DNA of 64,000 nucleotides. Origin: Paramesorhizobium sp049065735. Its GTDB lineage: Bacteria > Pseudomonadota > Alphaproteobacteria > Rhizobiales > Rhizobiaceae. Position numbers and translations under genes: made by a program. Shown here one piece after another: positions 17,784 to 26,700 of this stretch (its first letter is position 1; the number at the start of each line of letters is the position of its first letter). The stretch is from the NCBI RefSeq assembly GCF_049065735.1, contig NZ_JBAKHD010000001.1, positions 124,001-188,000 on the forward strand, given 5' to 3'. The notes under the pieces are model-generated. The model was not told the DNA's origin. It saw nothing but the letters and a program-made list of their open reading frames with translations, and made no database searches.

Positions 17784-17858
17784 CGAGCCGGAACGTCACA
17801 CACCCTTCAAAATCACCCTATAAGGGCGCGGTCATATAGTCAGTCAGTGGGGAGCCGG

Positions 17859-19004
17859 ATGGAATCCTTTGGTAGTTTTCGCCGCAAGTTCGCGCCTTGG
17901 AACGATCCGGCGGCAAAGCCCTACATTCAGTTCGAGAACGTCACCAAGATTTTCGGCGATTTCACCGCCGTCGATAATCTGTCGCTCGACGTCTTCAATC
18001 GTGAGTTCTTCGCGCTGCTGGGCGCGTCCGGCTGCGGCAAGACCACGCTGATGCGCATGCTGGCGGGTTTCGAAGAGCCGACCTCCGGCCGCATCCTGCT
18101 CGACGGGCAGGACTTGCGCGGCATCCCGCCCTATCGCCGCCCCGTCAACATGATGTTCCAGTCCTATGCGCTGTTCCCGCACATGACGGTGGAGGGCAAC
18201 ATCGCCTTCGGCCTGAAGCAGGACGGCATGGCGAAATCCGAGATCGATGACCGCGTGGCGGAGATGCTGAAGCTGGTGAAGCTCGAAAAATTCGCCAAGC
18301 GCAAGCCGCACCAGCTCTCCGGCGGCCAGCGCCAGCGTGTGGCGCTCGCCCGCGCCGTCGCCAAGCGCCCCAAGGTGCTGCTGCTCGACGAGCCGCTCGG
18401 CGCGCTCGACAAGAAGCTGCGCGAGGAAACCCAGTTTGAGCTGATGGACCTGCAGTGGAAGCTGGGCCTGACCTTCATGATCGTCACCCACGATCAGGAG
18501 GAGGCGATGACCATGGCCGACCGCATCGCGCTCATGAACCACGGGCGCATTATGCAGGTGGCGACCCCGGCGGAAATCTATGAGGCTCCGGCCTCGAAAT
18601 TCGTCGCCGATTTCATCGGCAATGTGAACGTCATCGAGGGCGTGGTCGAAAAGGCAGCCAATGGCGAGGCGGAGATCGTCGCCGCGCCGGAAAAGCTGAC
18701 CATCCGCGCCGAAACCAGCCTTCCGTTCTCGGCCGATCAGAAGGTCTGGTTCGTCATCCGCCCGGAAAAAATTCGACTGAGCCGCGAGAAGCCGGCGGAT
18801 ACGTTTTTCAACGCGGTCGAAGGCGAGCTGTGGGACATCGCCTATTTCGGCGACCTGACCGTGTTCCACGTCAAGCTCGACAATGGCGCAACCATCAAGG
18901 CGGCGAGCCTCAACGCCGTGCGCAAGACGATAAACCCGCTGACCTATGACGAGCGCGTCTGGGTCTCCTTCGATACCGACGCCGGACTGGTGCTGACGGC
19001 ATGA
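17859..19004 (+). CDS. potG: Putrescine/spermidine ABC transporter, ATP-binding protein
   Basis: A 381-residue ATPase. Walker A is GASGCGKTT (near 58-66), the signature LSGGQRQRVALARA near 150, Walker B VLLLDEPLGALD, and the switch His in IVTHDQEEAMTM. The C-terminal third is the TOBE-type regulatory domain (WFVIRPEKIRLS). ATG 17859 with GGGGAG just upstream is chosen; a longer frame begins within the repeat and is not credible. It overlaps potH by four bases. Confidence 0.94.
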   Translation: MESFGSFRRKFAPWNDPAAKPYIQFENVTKIFGDFTAVDNLSLDVFNREFFALLGASGCGKTTLMRMLAGFEEPTSGRILLDGQDLRGIPPYRRPVNMMFQSYALFPHMTVEGNIAFGLKQDGMAKSEIDDRVAEMLKLVKLEKFAKRKPHQLSGGQRQRVALARAVAKRPKVLLLDEPLGALDKKLREETQFELMDLQWKLGLTFMIVTHDQEEAMTMADRIALMNHGRIMQVATPAEIYEAPASKFVADFIGNVNVIEGVVEKAANGEAEIVAAPEKLTIRAETSLPFSADQKVWFVIRPEKIRLSREKPADTFFNAVEGELWDIAYFGDLTVFHVKLDNGATIKAASLNAVRKTINPLTYDERVWVSFDTDAGLVLTA

Positions 19005-19930
19005 GCAAGAACGCTGGCTTCCAGAAGATCATAGCGGCCATTGCCGGGCGCGCGGTCATCATCGTGCCCTATCTCTGGCTTCTGGTCCTGTTTCTCATCC
19101 CGTTCTTCATCGTGCTCAAGATTTCGCTGTCGCAGACGGCGATATCGATCCCGCCCTATACGCCGAGCTTCGACCTGGCCCAGGGCTTCGCGGCGAATTG
19201 GGACAAGCTGAAAGAGCTCTCCTTCGCCAATTATTTTTGGCTGCTGGACGATCCGCTTTATTACAAGGCCTATCTCTCCAGCCTCGTCATCGCCGCCGTC
19301 TCGACCGTGCTGACGCTGCTTGTCGGCTATCCGCTCGCCTACGGCATGGCGCGCGCCCCCTCGACGCTACGCCCGACCCTGCTGATGCTGGTCATCCTGC
19401 CGTTCTGGACGAGCTTCCTCATCCGGGTCTACGCCTGGATCGGCATATTGAAGCCGGAAGGGCTGCTCAACCAATTCCTGATGTGGGCGCATGTCATCGA
19501 TACGCCGCTCAACATCCTCAACACCAACACCGCCGTCTTCATCGGCATCGTCTATTCCTACCTGCCCTTCATGGTGCTGCCGATCTATTCGGCGCTGGAA
19601 AAGATGGACCATTCGCTGATCGAAGCCGCGCAGGATCTCGGCTGCCGCCCCATCGCTGCCTTCTGGAAGATCACTTTCCCATTGTCGATCCCCGGCGTCG
19701 TCGCCGGCTGCTTCCTCGTCTTCATCCCCGCAGTGGGCGAGTTCGTCATCCCCGACCTCCTCGGCGGCTCGCAGACGCTGATGATCGGCAAGACGCTGTG
19801 GAGCGAGTTCTTCTCCAACCGCGACTGGCCGGTTTCGTCAGCCGTGGCGGTGGTGCTGCTGGTGATCCTTATCGTGCCCATCGTGCTGTTCCAAAGGGCG
19901 CAAGCCCGCGCGCAGGAAAGCGGGAAGTAG
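19001..19930 (+). CDS. potH: Putrescine/spermidine ABC transporter, permease
   Basis: A 309-residue inner-membrane permease with six predicted membrane segments and the EAA loop (LIEAAQDLGCRPIAAFWKITFPLS, around 205-228) that contacts the ATPase. The ATGA overlap with potG indicates translational coupling. A family B repeat separates it from potI. Confidence 0.93.
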   Translation: MSKNAGFQKIIAAIAGRAVIIVPYLWLLVLFLIPFFIVLKISLSQTAISIPPYTPSFDLAQGFAANWDKLKELSFANYFWLLDDPLYYKAYLSSLVIAAVSTVLTLLVGYPLAYGMARAPSTLRPTLLMLVILPFWTSFLIRVYAWIGILKPEGLLNQFLMWAHVIDTPLNILNTNTAVFIGIVYSYLPFMVLPIYSALEKMDHSLIEAAQDLGCRPIAAFWKITFPLSIPGVVAGCFLVFIPAVGEFVIPDLLGGSQTLMIGKTLWSEFFSNRDWPVSSAVAVVLLVILIVPIVLFQRAQARAQESGK

Positions 19931-19954
19931 GGAGGTTTCTATGGTCGCGCTAGA

Positions 19955-20115
19955 TACCCCCCTCTGCCCTCCCGGGCATCTCCCCCTCAAGGGGGGAGAT
20001 TGGCCGACACGAATGGCGGCATTCACCCTGAAACGTTTGCGATTGGTGCCGGACGCCGATGACAGCGTAATCTCCCCCCTTGAGGGGGAGATGTCCGGCA
20101 GGACAGAGGGGGGTA
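19955..20115. repeat. Family B palindromic element, copy 1
   Basis: About 160 bp between potH and potI. The two ends are inverted repeats of about 47 bp beginning TACCCCCCTCTGCCCTCCCG; each arm contains its own smaller palindrome CTCCCCCTCAAGGGGGGAG. The central ~60 bp is unlike any gene. The second copy is at 47231-47393, also between two genes of an operon. Confidence 0.9.
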
Positions 20116-20164
20116 CGGTCCCGCCGACGTATCCATTTCCAAGCAAAAGCCGGGGAAAAGACCG

Positions 20165-20986
20165 ATGAACAACACCTGGTCGCGTTTCAACATCGCCTCG
20201 GTCGTGCTGGGCTTTGCGTTTCTGTATCTGCCCATCGTGCTCCTGGTCATCTATTCCTTCAACGAATCCCGCCTCGTCACGGTCTGGGCCGGCTTCTCGA
20301 CCAAATGGTATGTCGAGCTTTTCCATAACCGCGCCCTGATGGACGCGGCATGGGTGACCGCCCGCGTGGCGCTGCTGTCGGCGAGCGTTGCGACGGTGCT
20401 GGGCACGCTGGCGGCGCTTGCGCTCACCCGCTACACGCGCTTTCGCGGACGCATCCTGTTTTCAGGCATGGTCTATGCGCCGCTGGTCATGCCGGAAGTC
20501 ATCACCGGCCTCTCGATGCTCCTGCTTTTTGTCGCAATCGGCTTCGATCGCGGCTTCTGGACGATCACGCTGGCGCATATCACCTTCGCAATGTGCTTCG
20601 TCGCTGTGGTGGTCCAGTCCCGGCTCGTCACCTTCGACCGCTCGCTCGAGGAAGCGGCCATGGACCTTGGCGCGCCGCCCGTCACCACATTCTTCCATGT
20701 CACGCTGCCGGTCATCCTGCCGGCGGTCGTTTCAGGCTGGATGCTCGCCTTTACGCTCTCGCTCGACGATCTCGTCATCGCCAGCTTCACCTCCGGCCCC
20801 GGCGCCACCACCCTGCCGATGAAGATCTACAGCCAGGTCCGCCTCGGCGTGACGCCGGAAATCAACGCGATCTGCACCATCCTCATAAGCATCGTCGCCA
20901 CAGGCGTCATCATCGCCTCGCTCGTCAACAAACGGCGTGAGGTGCAAAGGATAAGGGACGAACGGGCGGCATTTCGTGGGGAGTAG
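20165..20986 (+). CDS. potI: Putrescine/spermidine ABC transporter, permease
   Basis: A 273-residue inner-membrane permease with six predicted segments and the EAA loop (LEEAAMDLGAPPVTTFFHVTLP, about 160-182). Pairs with PotH to form the polyamine channel. About 180 bases separate it from potH because a family B element is inserted, yet the four pot genes keep the usual order. Confidence 0.93.
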   Translation: MNNTWSRFNIASVVLGFAFLYLPIVLLVIYSFNESRLVTVWAGFSTKWYVELFHNRALMDAAWVTARVALLSASVATVLGTLAALALTRYTRFRGRILFSGMVYAPLVMPEVITGLSMLLLFVAIGFDRGFWTITLAHITFAMCFVAVVVQSRLVTFDRSLEEAAMDLGAPPVTTFFHVTLPVILPAVVSGWMLAFTLSLDDLVIASFTSGPGATTLPMKIYSQVRLGVTPEINAICTILISIVATGVIIASLVNKRREVQRIRDERAAFRGE

Positions 20987-20989
20987 CCC

Positions 20990-21226
20990 GTGACATGGGC
21001 CTATGAGCGAAAGAAACTGCAGGTCAATGAGCGCAGCAAACTGCTGGCGAACAATTTCGATCGCTTGTCTACTGCGTTTATCGTCGTTGGGGTTTTGGGA
21101 AATACTTTTAATTTTACGCCCGGAGAGGGGTTGGTCCGTGCTCTCTTTAGCGCTGCAGCTTGGATTTTATTCGCAGTCGTATTACATTTAATAGCAAGAC
21201 GCATTTTAGGGAGTCTAAGGCCATGA
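20990..21226 (+). CDS. Small two-TM membrane protein (first gene of a coupled pair)
   Basis: A 78-residue protein starting at GTG three bases after the potI stop. Residues 1-25 are charged (ERKKLQVNERSKLLANNFDR), followed by two hydrophobic segments (about 27-45 and 50-70). Codon and base use are more AT-rich than potI. Its stop overlaps the next ATG (ATGA at 21223-21226). It resembles the 86-residue product at 42630-42890 in length, layout and the pattern V-(N/K)-E-x-x-K-L before the first membrane segment. Function unknown. Confidence 0.6.
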   Translation: MTWAYERKKLQVNERSKLLANNFDRLSTAFIVVGVLGNTFNFTPGEGLVRALFSAAAWILFAVVLHLIARRILGSLRP

Positions 21227-21324
21227 CCTCCGCAGTCTTCTTCTGGTACGTTTTTCCACTCATTGGCGCAGCTGCGGGTCTGTGCTGGCTTTGGTACGAT
21301 AAGCATTACAACAGCTCGCGTTGA
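21223..21324 (+). CDS. 33-residue single-TM peptide (second gene of a coupled pair)
   Basis: ATG at 21223 overlaps the stop of the preceding gene. The product MTSAVFFWYVFPLIGAAAGL... has one hydrophobic segment followed by a short polar tail with aromatic and basic residues. It parallels the 37-residue product at 42520-42633, which follows its own two-TM partner with the same ATGA overlap. Support comes from that repeated architecture rather than from a known family. Confidence 0.45.
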   Translation: MTSAVFFWYVFPLIGAAAGLCWLWYDKHYNSSR

Positions 21325-21432
21325 TGTGGGCATACGCGGTCTTGAACGCACGTCCCACGAGACTGTGGTCATGGCAACGCAGATTTTTATGCTGCCGGTT
21401 TATGTTGGCTTTCTAAATTCTGCCCATTCCCC

Positions 21433-23349
21433 TCAATTCCCACCAGTCGCCGCCATCGGCGAGATGAACGGCCTGTCCCATGAGCCGCCGACGAAGAAAT
21501 TGATCGGCGGCTGGGCTGGTGGCGGCGTGGGAGCGGGTTGGCCGGGCGCGGGCGGGTTCTGCGGCTGTGCTCCATTCGGGATTTGAGCTTGGCCCTGGTT
21601 CTGGGCCGCCGGGAAGGCGATCTCGCCCGAAAGCGCCAGGCTCTTGTCGAGGAAGGGCACGATACCGGCGAGCGTCAGGACGCCATTGCCCGTCTCCACC
21701 CGTGCGTTTTCGAGCGTCGCCACCCCTTCGGCGATCCCCGCCTTCATGCTCAGCTTGTTGAAGCCGAGCGAGGCGTCTTGCTTGCGCTCCAAAGCGAAGA
21801 AGCGCTGGCTGCGCACCTTCCCCAGGAAATCATTGAAGTCGAAGCCCTGCATCTGCCCTTGGCCCAGATCGAGCGACATGGTGCCGCTTGCGTTTTCGAG
21901 AAGCGTGGGCCAGCGGTCGAGCGGGCTTTTCAAATTGAGCGATAGATTGCCCTTGCCCGTCAGGAAAGGCTGCATGCCGAAGGCGGAAACGAGGGCGGCG
22001 CTGTCCACGTCGGTTCCGTTGAAGCGCAATTCGCCATTGGCTCCGTTCGGCCCTTGCGTGATCTGGAGGGTGGACTGGAGCGATCCGTTGAAGGCCTTCG
22101 CATCGCCGATATCGAATGTCGCCTGTCCGCGGTTCACCTGTATCGCCGCGGCGAGATTGGCGAAATTGACCGCACCGAGCGTGGCGTTCTGCGCCGAGAG
22201 GCGCAGGTCGAGATCCAGCTGGTTGATGAAGCCCGTGTCGATCCTGTCGTCTCCGCCGGCCGGTAGGGGAATGAAGGTGGAGATAAGCGAGCGCAGGTCG
22301 AGCGCCTGAAACGCCAGCGTGCCCGTGACGGCGGGCGTGGGCTGGTCGAGCCCGATCTCGATCACGCCCGTGGCGGACTGCTTGTCGGTCGTCAGCGCCA
22401 CGTCGCTGAACTTTGCCCGCGCCGGGGTCAGCGTCATGTTGGCCGCCAGTTCCACCGCGCCGATGAGCGAGCTTTCTCCCGATGCCGGCCGGCCCGCCCA
22501 GCGCATGGTATCGCTTAAAGAAGGCGATTTCGCCGTCAGCGCGCCCTCGAAGAACATGCTCTGCGAGATATTCGCCTTGCCGTCGAAGGTCAGCGTCAGC
22601 GGCTTGGAGGTGATGCTGGCGGTGAGGTTGCTGAGGCCGCCGGCAAGCAGGATCAAGGGCTGGTTGGCGGTGAAGTTGATTTCCGCCGCTTCGCCGCGCC
22701 AGTTTGCCCGGCCCTGGAAGCTCGCTGGGCTCGAGGTCTGCGGCCAGTCGAGCGTGCCGTTGATATCGGTGACCTGTTCTTCGAGCGGCGAGCCGAAGCG
22801 GCGATAGGCGAGCGATCCGTTCTCGATGACGATGCGGCCGAAGGGCTGCGAGACGAGCTGGTCCACTTTCGGGTCGCTCGGATTGCTGGCCACCAGCGCC
22901 TTGGCCTCGCGGATCACCTGGCCGAGCCGCCCCTGCGAGTTCGCCGCCGCCGTGAGGAGCTGCGGCAGGTCCGTTACCGGCTCGTTGAGCCGGAAGCGCG
23001 GATGGATGAGTCGCGTTTCCGAGAAGGAGATGTGACCGAGCAGTGCATCGATGGGCGAAAGCTCCACATCGATGCGGTCGGCGGTCATGAATGGCGACTT
23101 GCTGCTTTCTCCGGCCTTGCTGAGGGTGACGCCGCTGAGCGACGCCTGAAACACCGGAAACACCGTCAATTGCGGCGGCTGGCGCAGCTCCACACTATAC
23201 CCGGTCCAGGCGCTGAGCTCCTGCGCCAGCCTGACGCGGATTGCATCCGTCGAGACGATGGAAGGAAGCGCGAAGATACCCGCCACAAGGGCGGCGAACG
23301 CAAGAACGATAATCGTCAGAACAAGGCGCAGCGATCGGGGCAGGGACAT
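21433..23349 (-). CDS. AsmA family envelope protein
   Basis: A large AsmA/TamB-related protein, about 638 residues from the chosen ATG. One N-terminal membrane anchor (LRLVLTIIVLAFAALVAGIF) is followed by LPSIVSTDAIRVRLAQELSAWTGYSVEL, the typical AsmA start, then long beta-rich repeats. The C-terminus is Pro/Gln/Ala-rich. Such proteins are tied to outer-membrane lipid homeostasis. The open frame extends to 23427, but that stretch contains a RIME-like palindrome, so a start at 23349 (or 23376) is preferred. It precedes the kinase gene in the same order as in rhizobia, as far as I recall. Confidence 0.85.
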   Translation of the reverse strand: MSLPRSLRLVLTIIVLAFAALVAGIFALPSIVSTDAIRVRLAQELSAWTGYSVELRQPPQLTVFPVFQASLSGVTLSKAGESSKSPFMTADRIDVELSPIDALLGHISFSETRLIHPRFRLNEPVTDLPQLLTAAANSQGRLGQVIREAKALVASNPSDPKVDQLVSQPFGRIVIENGSLAYRRFGSPLEEQVTDINGTLDWPQTSSPASFQGRANWRGEAAEINFTANQPLILLAGGLSNLTASITSKPLTLTFDGKANISQSMFFEGALTAKSPSLSDTMRWAGRPASGESSLIGAVELAANMTLTPARAKFSDVALTTDKQSATGVIEIGLDQPTPAVTGTLAFQALDLRSLISTFIPLPAGGDDRIDTGFINQLDLDLRLSAQNATLGAVNFANLAAAIQVNRGQATFDIGDAKAFNGSLQSTLQITQGPNGANGELRFNGTDVDSAALVSAFGMQPFLTGKGNLSLNLKSPLDRWPTLLENASGTMSLDLGQGQMQGFDFNDFLGKVRSQRFFALERKQDASLGFNKLSMKAGIAEGVATLENARVETGNGVLTLAGIVPFLDKSLALSGEIAFPAAQNQGQAQIPNGAQPQNPPAPGQPAPTPPPAQPPINFFVGGSWDRPFISPMAATGGN

Positions 23350-23370
23350 CGGGCGTGGGTCCACCTGAAG

Positions 23371-23415
23371 CATCATCGGATCCGAAAACTGGATGATTTT
23401 TCGGATCGGATCATG
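23371..23415. repeat. RIME-like imperfect palindrome upstream of asmA-like gene
   Basis: CATCATCGGATCCGAAAA pairs imperfectly with TTTTTCGGATCGGATCATG across a short loop. This recalls the palindromic RIME-type elements of rhizobia built around ATGATCCGGAAAA. It overlaps the 5' end of the longest open frame and argues for a downstream start. Confidence 0.5.
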
Positions 23416-23660
23416 CGGATAAATCAAATAATATGGCGGTTATCGGTTTAGCCAAGCCCTGTGGCAAGTCAAAGGGCCGAAAATTTGGACGCCGGCGAAG
23501 CGGCCCCTTACCTGCTAATACAAAATTTCCGCATTCCGTTAGCGGTTTGTTAAGGAACCTCGCGCGATAAGAGCTTTAACACACTGGTAATGGTGATTGC
23601 CGCCTGTCGGTTCCGTGCCCTTGCTTTTGTGCCTCTTTTCTCTGTTGTACAGCTCCTATT

Positions 23661-23687
23661 GCGCCGGCTTTGCCCGGCGCTTTTTTT
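23661..23687 (+). terminator. Rho-independent terminator on the plus strand without an upstream plus-strand gene
   Basis: Stem GCGCCGG (23661-23667) and CCGGCGC (23674-23680) followed by seven T residues. The flanking genes are both on the minus strand, so this terminator implies a plus-strand transcript starting somewhere in 23480-23600. A pyrimidine-rich stretch (CCTCTTTTCTCTG near 23632) precedes it, as in trans-acting small RNAs. A bidirectional role for the kinase gene is less likely because the T run is only on one side. Confidence 0.6.
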
Positions 23688-23703
23688 AACTCCCGTACTC
23701 CCC

Positions 23704-26700
23704 TCAATCCGCCAGCACCCGCGTCGACGGAAACGCCACTTCCACCGTGGTTCCGCTGCCGGGGGCGGATTCGATGGAGAAGACGGCGCGGTTGGCCTCC
23801 ACCATGGCCTTGGTGAGCGGCAGGCCGAGGCCGGTGCCGTCATGCCGCCAGTCCGCATGCCCGTCGGCGGGGTTGTGGCGCTGCGCATTGACCTGCTTGA
23901 ACGGCTTCAGCGCCTGCTCGACTTCGGCGGGGCTCATGCCGATGCCCGTATCGCGCACCCGCATCACCACGCCGCCATTCGGCTCATAGCTGGTCGAGAC
24001 GATGACCTGGCCGCCCGGCGCGGTGAAGCGCACGGCGTTGGAGAGCAGGTTCAGTGCGATCTGTTTGATCGAGCGCGCATCGGCGACGATATCGGGCAGG
24101 TTCGCCGGGAAGCTCGAGCGGATGATGACGCGCTCGCGGTTCGCCTGCGGCTGCATGATCGCCACCGCCTCGGCGATGGCCTCGTTGAGCGACACCGCCT
24201 CGAATTCCATGTCGAGCCCGCCCGCCTCGATCTTGGAGATATCGAGCAGATCGTTGACCAGCGCCAGCACATGATTGCCCGAGCGGTTGATGTCGCGCAA
24301 ATAATCGCGATAGCGCTCATTGCCGATGGGGCCGAAGCGCTCATCCGCCATCAGCTCGGAAAAGCCGATAATGGCATTGAGCGGCGTGCGGATCTCATGG
24401 CTGATGCGCGCCAGGAATTCGGTCTTCTGGCTGGAGGCCCGCTCGGCCTCGCGCCGCGCATTGGTGAGCTCCTCCTCGGCCCGTTTCCACTGGGTGATGT
24501 CGCGCAGCACCGCGCAATAGCTGTTGGACGCCGCAAGCTTGCCGATGGTCATGAACATCGGGATGAAGCGTCCCTGCGCCTCGCGCCCGATCACCTCGCG
24601 CCCGTCATTCAAGACGCTCGCCACGCCATTGTGCGAAAGCCCGTCGAGATAATCGAGCGCCGCGCGCTGGCTCTCGATGGCGAAGAGCATGGAAAAGGAC
24701 TTGCCCTTGATCTCCTGCGGCTCATAGCCGAAGAGTGCCGCCGCCGAATGGTTCATCGAGCGGATGAGGCCGTCCGGGCCAATGATGACGACCCCGTCCG
24801 TCGCCGTGTCGAGGATGCTGGTCAGTTCCTCGATGCGCGTTTCGAGCGCCTGCCTTTCCTCATCGGTGAGGTCATCCGCTGCCTTCGGCTGCGGGCTTTT
24901 GGCTGCCGCAAGCTCGGGCTTAGGCATCAGACTCAGCATCAAGGCCCGCCCGCCCTGCCAGGAAATGGATTGCAGATGCGCTTCCACCGCCTGCTCGCCG
25001 CCATCGGCGCGGCGCAGCATCATCGCCCCCGGCCTGCCATTCTCATCCACCTCGCGCTCGGCAAAAAGCGCGGCAAGCCCGCCCGCCTCGGCCAGCGCCT
25101 CAGGGGTTTCATAACCGGTCAGCTCGAGCAGCGCCTGATTGGCATAATAGAGGATATCGCCCGCATGAACGAGCACCGGCAGTGGCAGGCGCGCGATGAT
25201 GGAGGCGTCATCTTCCGCCTCGGTTGGAGCCGGCTTCCGCTCCTCAGCGCTCTCGATCTCAGGAGAATCGTCCGCCACCGAACCCGAGGAGGAGCGGACC
25301 GGCGTTGTTTCTGCTGGCTTTTGCTTCTGCCCGAGAGCGGCAAGCAGGGGATGGGCCTCCCGGCGGCCTGATGGCGGGGGTGGTGCCGTGTCTGCCGCCG
25401 CGTTAACCGGGGCCTCCGCAGGCGCACCGGCGGGCGTCGCTGTCTCCCCTGGCTTTGTCTCGCCCTTGGCCGGAAGGATGCCGCCGCGCCGCAGCCGGTC
25501 GGCGATCTCGCGGAAGGCGTTGCGCTCGGTCTGCGTCAGGCCGCTCGTCTCGGTGCGCGGCGTGCGATGTTCTTCCAGGCGAATAATCTTGTCATGCACG
25601 CGCCGCCCGGCGGACGGCGTGAGCTGCAGCGCCGGGGTTTCGCCTTGGAAGGGGTCGGGCTTCGTCTCCACATCGACCGGAATGTCCAGCTTCTGCCCGA
25701 GCTTTTCACTGAGATCAACCACATCCACGACCGGCGCGGCTTCCACCGGCGGAGCCGCTTCCGTCTCTGCGGCAGGAGCGTTGTCCGGCTCAGGCGCCGC
25801 CTCCTGATATTCAGTCTCTTCCGCCGCTTCCGGCGGTGTGGCAGGTCCCGCCACCAGCGCAAGGCCTATGGCGTCAGGGTCGGGCTCGGCTTCGCCGGGG
25901 CGCACCACGCCGAAGCCGCGAAAACCCAGGAAGGCCCGCTCACGCGAATAGACCGGCAGCGCCGCCAGATCGACGGGCGCGCGCAGCGAAGTGCCCTCGA
26001 TAGGCCAGAGCACGGTGCGGCCGGACCAGGTGTCACGGCCCTCCAGCAGCGCCGCAATCGCGCCGTCCTCGTCGAAGCCGAAGACCCGCGCGACGTCGGC
26101 GAAGCGCCGCCCCATCACATCGGCAGCCTGCGGCCCGACCGCGGCGGCGAATTCCGGCGATATCTCGCTGAAAACCGTATCCGCATCCACCTTCCAGACA
26201 AAGCGGGCCGGAGCGGCGTCGGGATCGTAGACAAAACCCGCCGATGGCACAGCAGGCTCTTCCCCTGCCTCAGTTGCGCCAATCGCACCCTGCTTCTCGC
26301 TCTCGGTTTCCTCCGCTGGGGCGGGGGAGGGCGTCTCCACCTCTTCTACTTCTGCAGACGCAGGCTCTGCTATTTCAGCTTCCGCTTCCTTCGCCTCGGC
26401 GATGTGTGCTGGCGCGGCGACTTCTACGGTCTCCACTTCCACAGGCAGAGACAGCGCCACAGGCTCGGCGTCTACCTCGTTTATCAGAACAGGCGCCTCC
26501 GGCGCTTCCGCTTCTTCCGAAATGAGCGCGGCCGCGGCGGGCTCGGCAGGTCGAGGCGCGGCGGCAGTCTCCACCGGCCTTTCCGCCTGTCCTTCCGCGA
26601 TGACGAACAGCAAATGCCGGTATGGATCGTCGGACAGCCGCGCGATACCGGCCGGTACGCTGCGCGTACCGGCGCGTACGCGGCGCTTTACGAGGCGGCT

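Noticed and set aside
23590..25371. Long plus-strand ORF opposite the histidine kinase
   Set aside because: Antisense shadow of a high-GC coding region; composition rich in Arg/His/Gly and no start signal.
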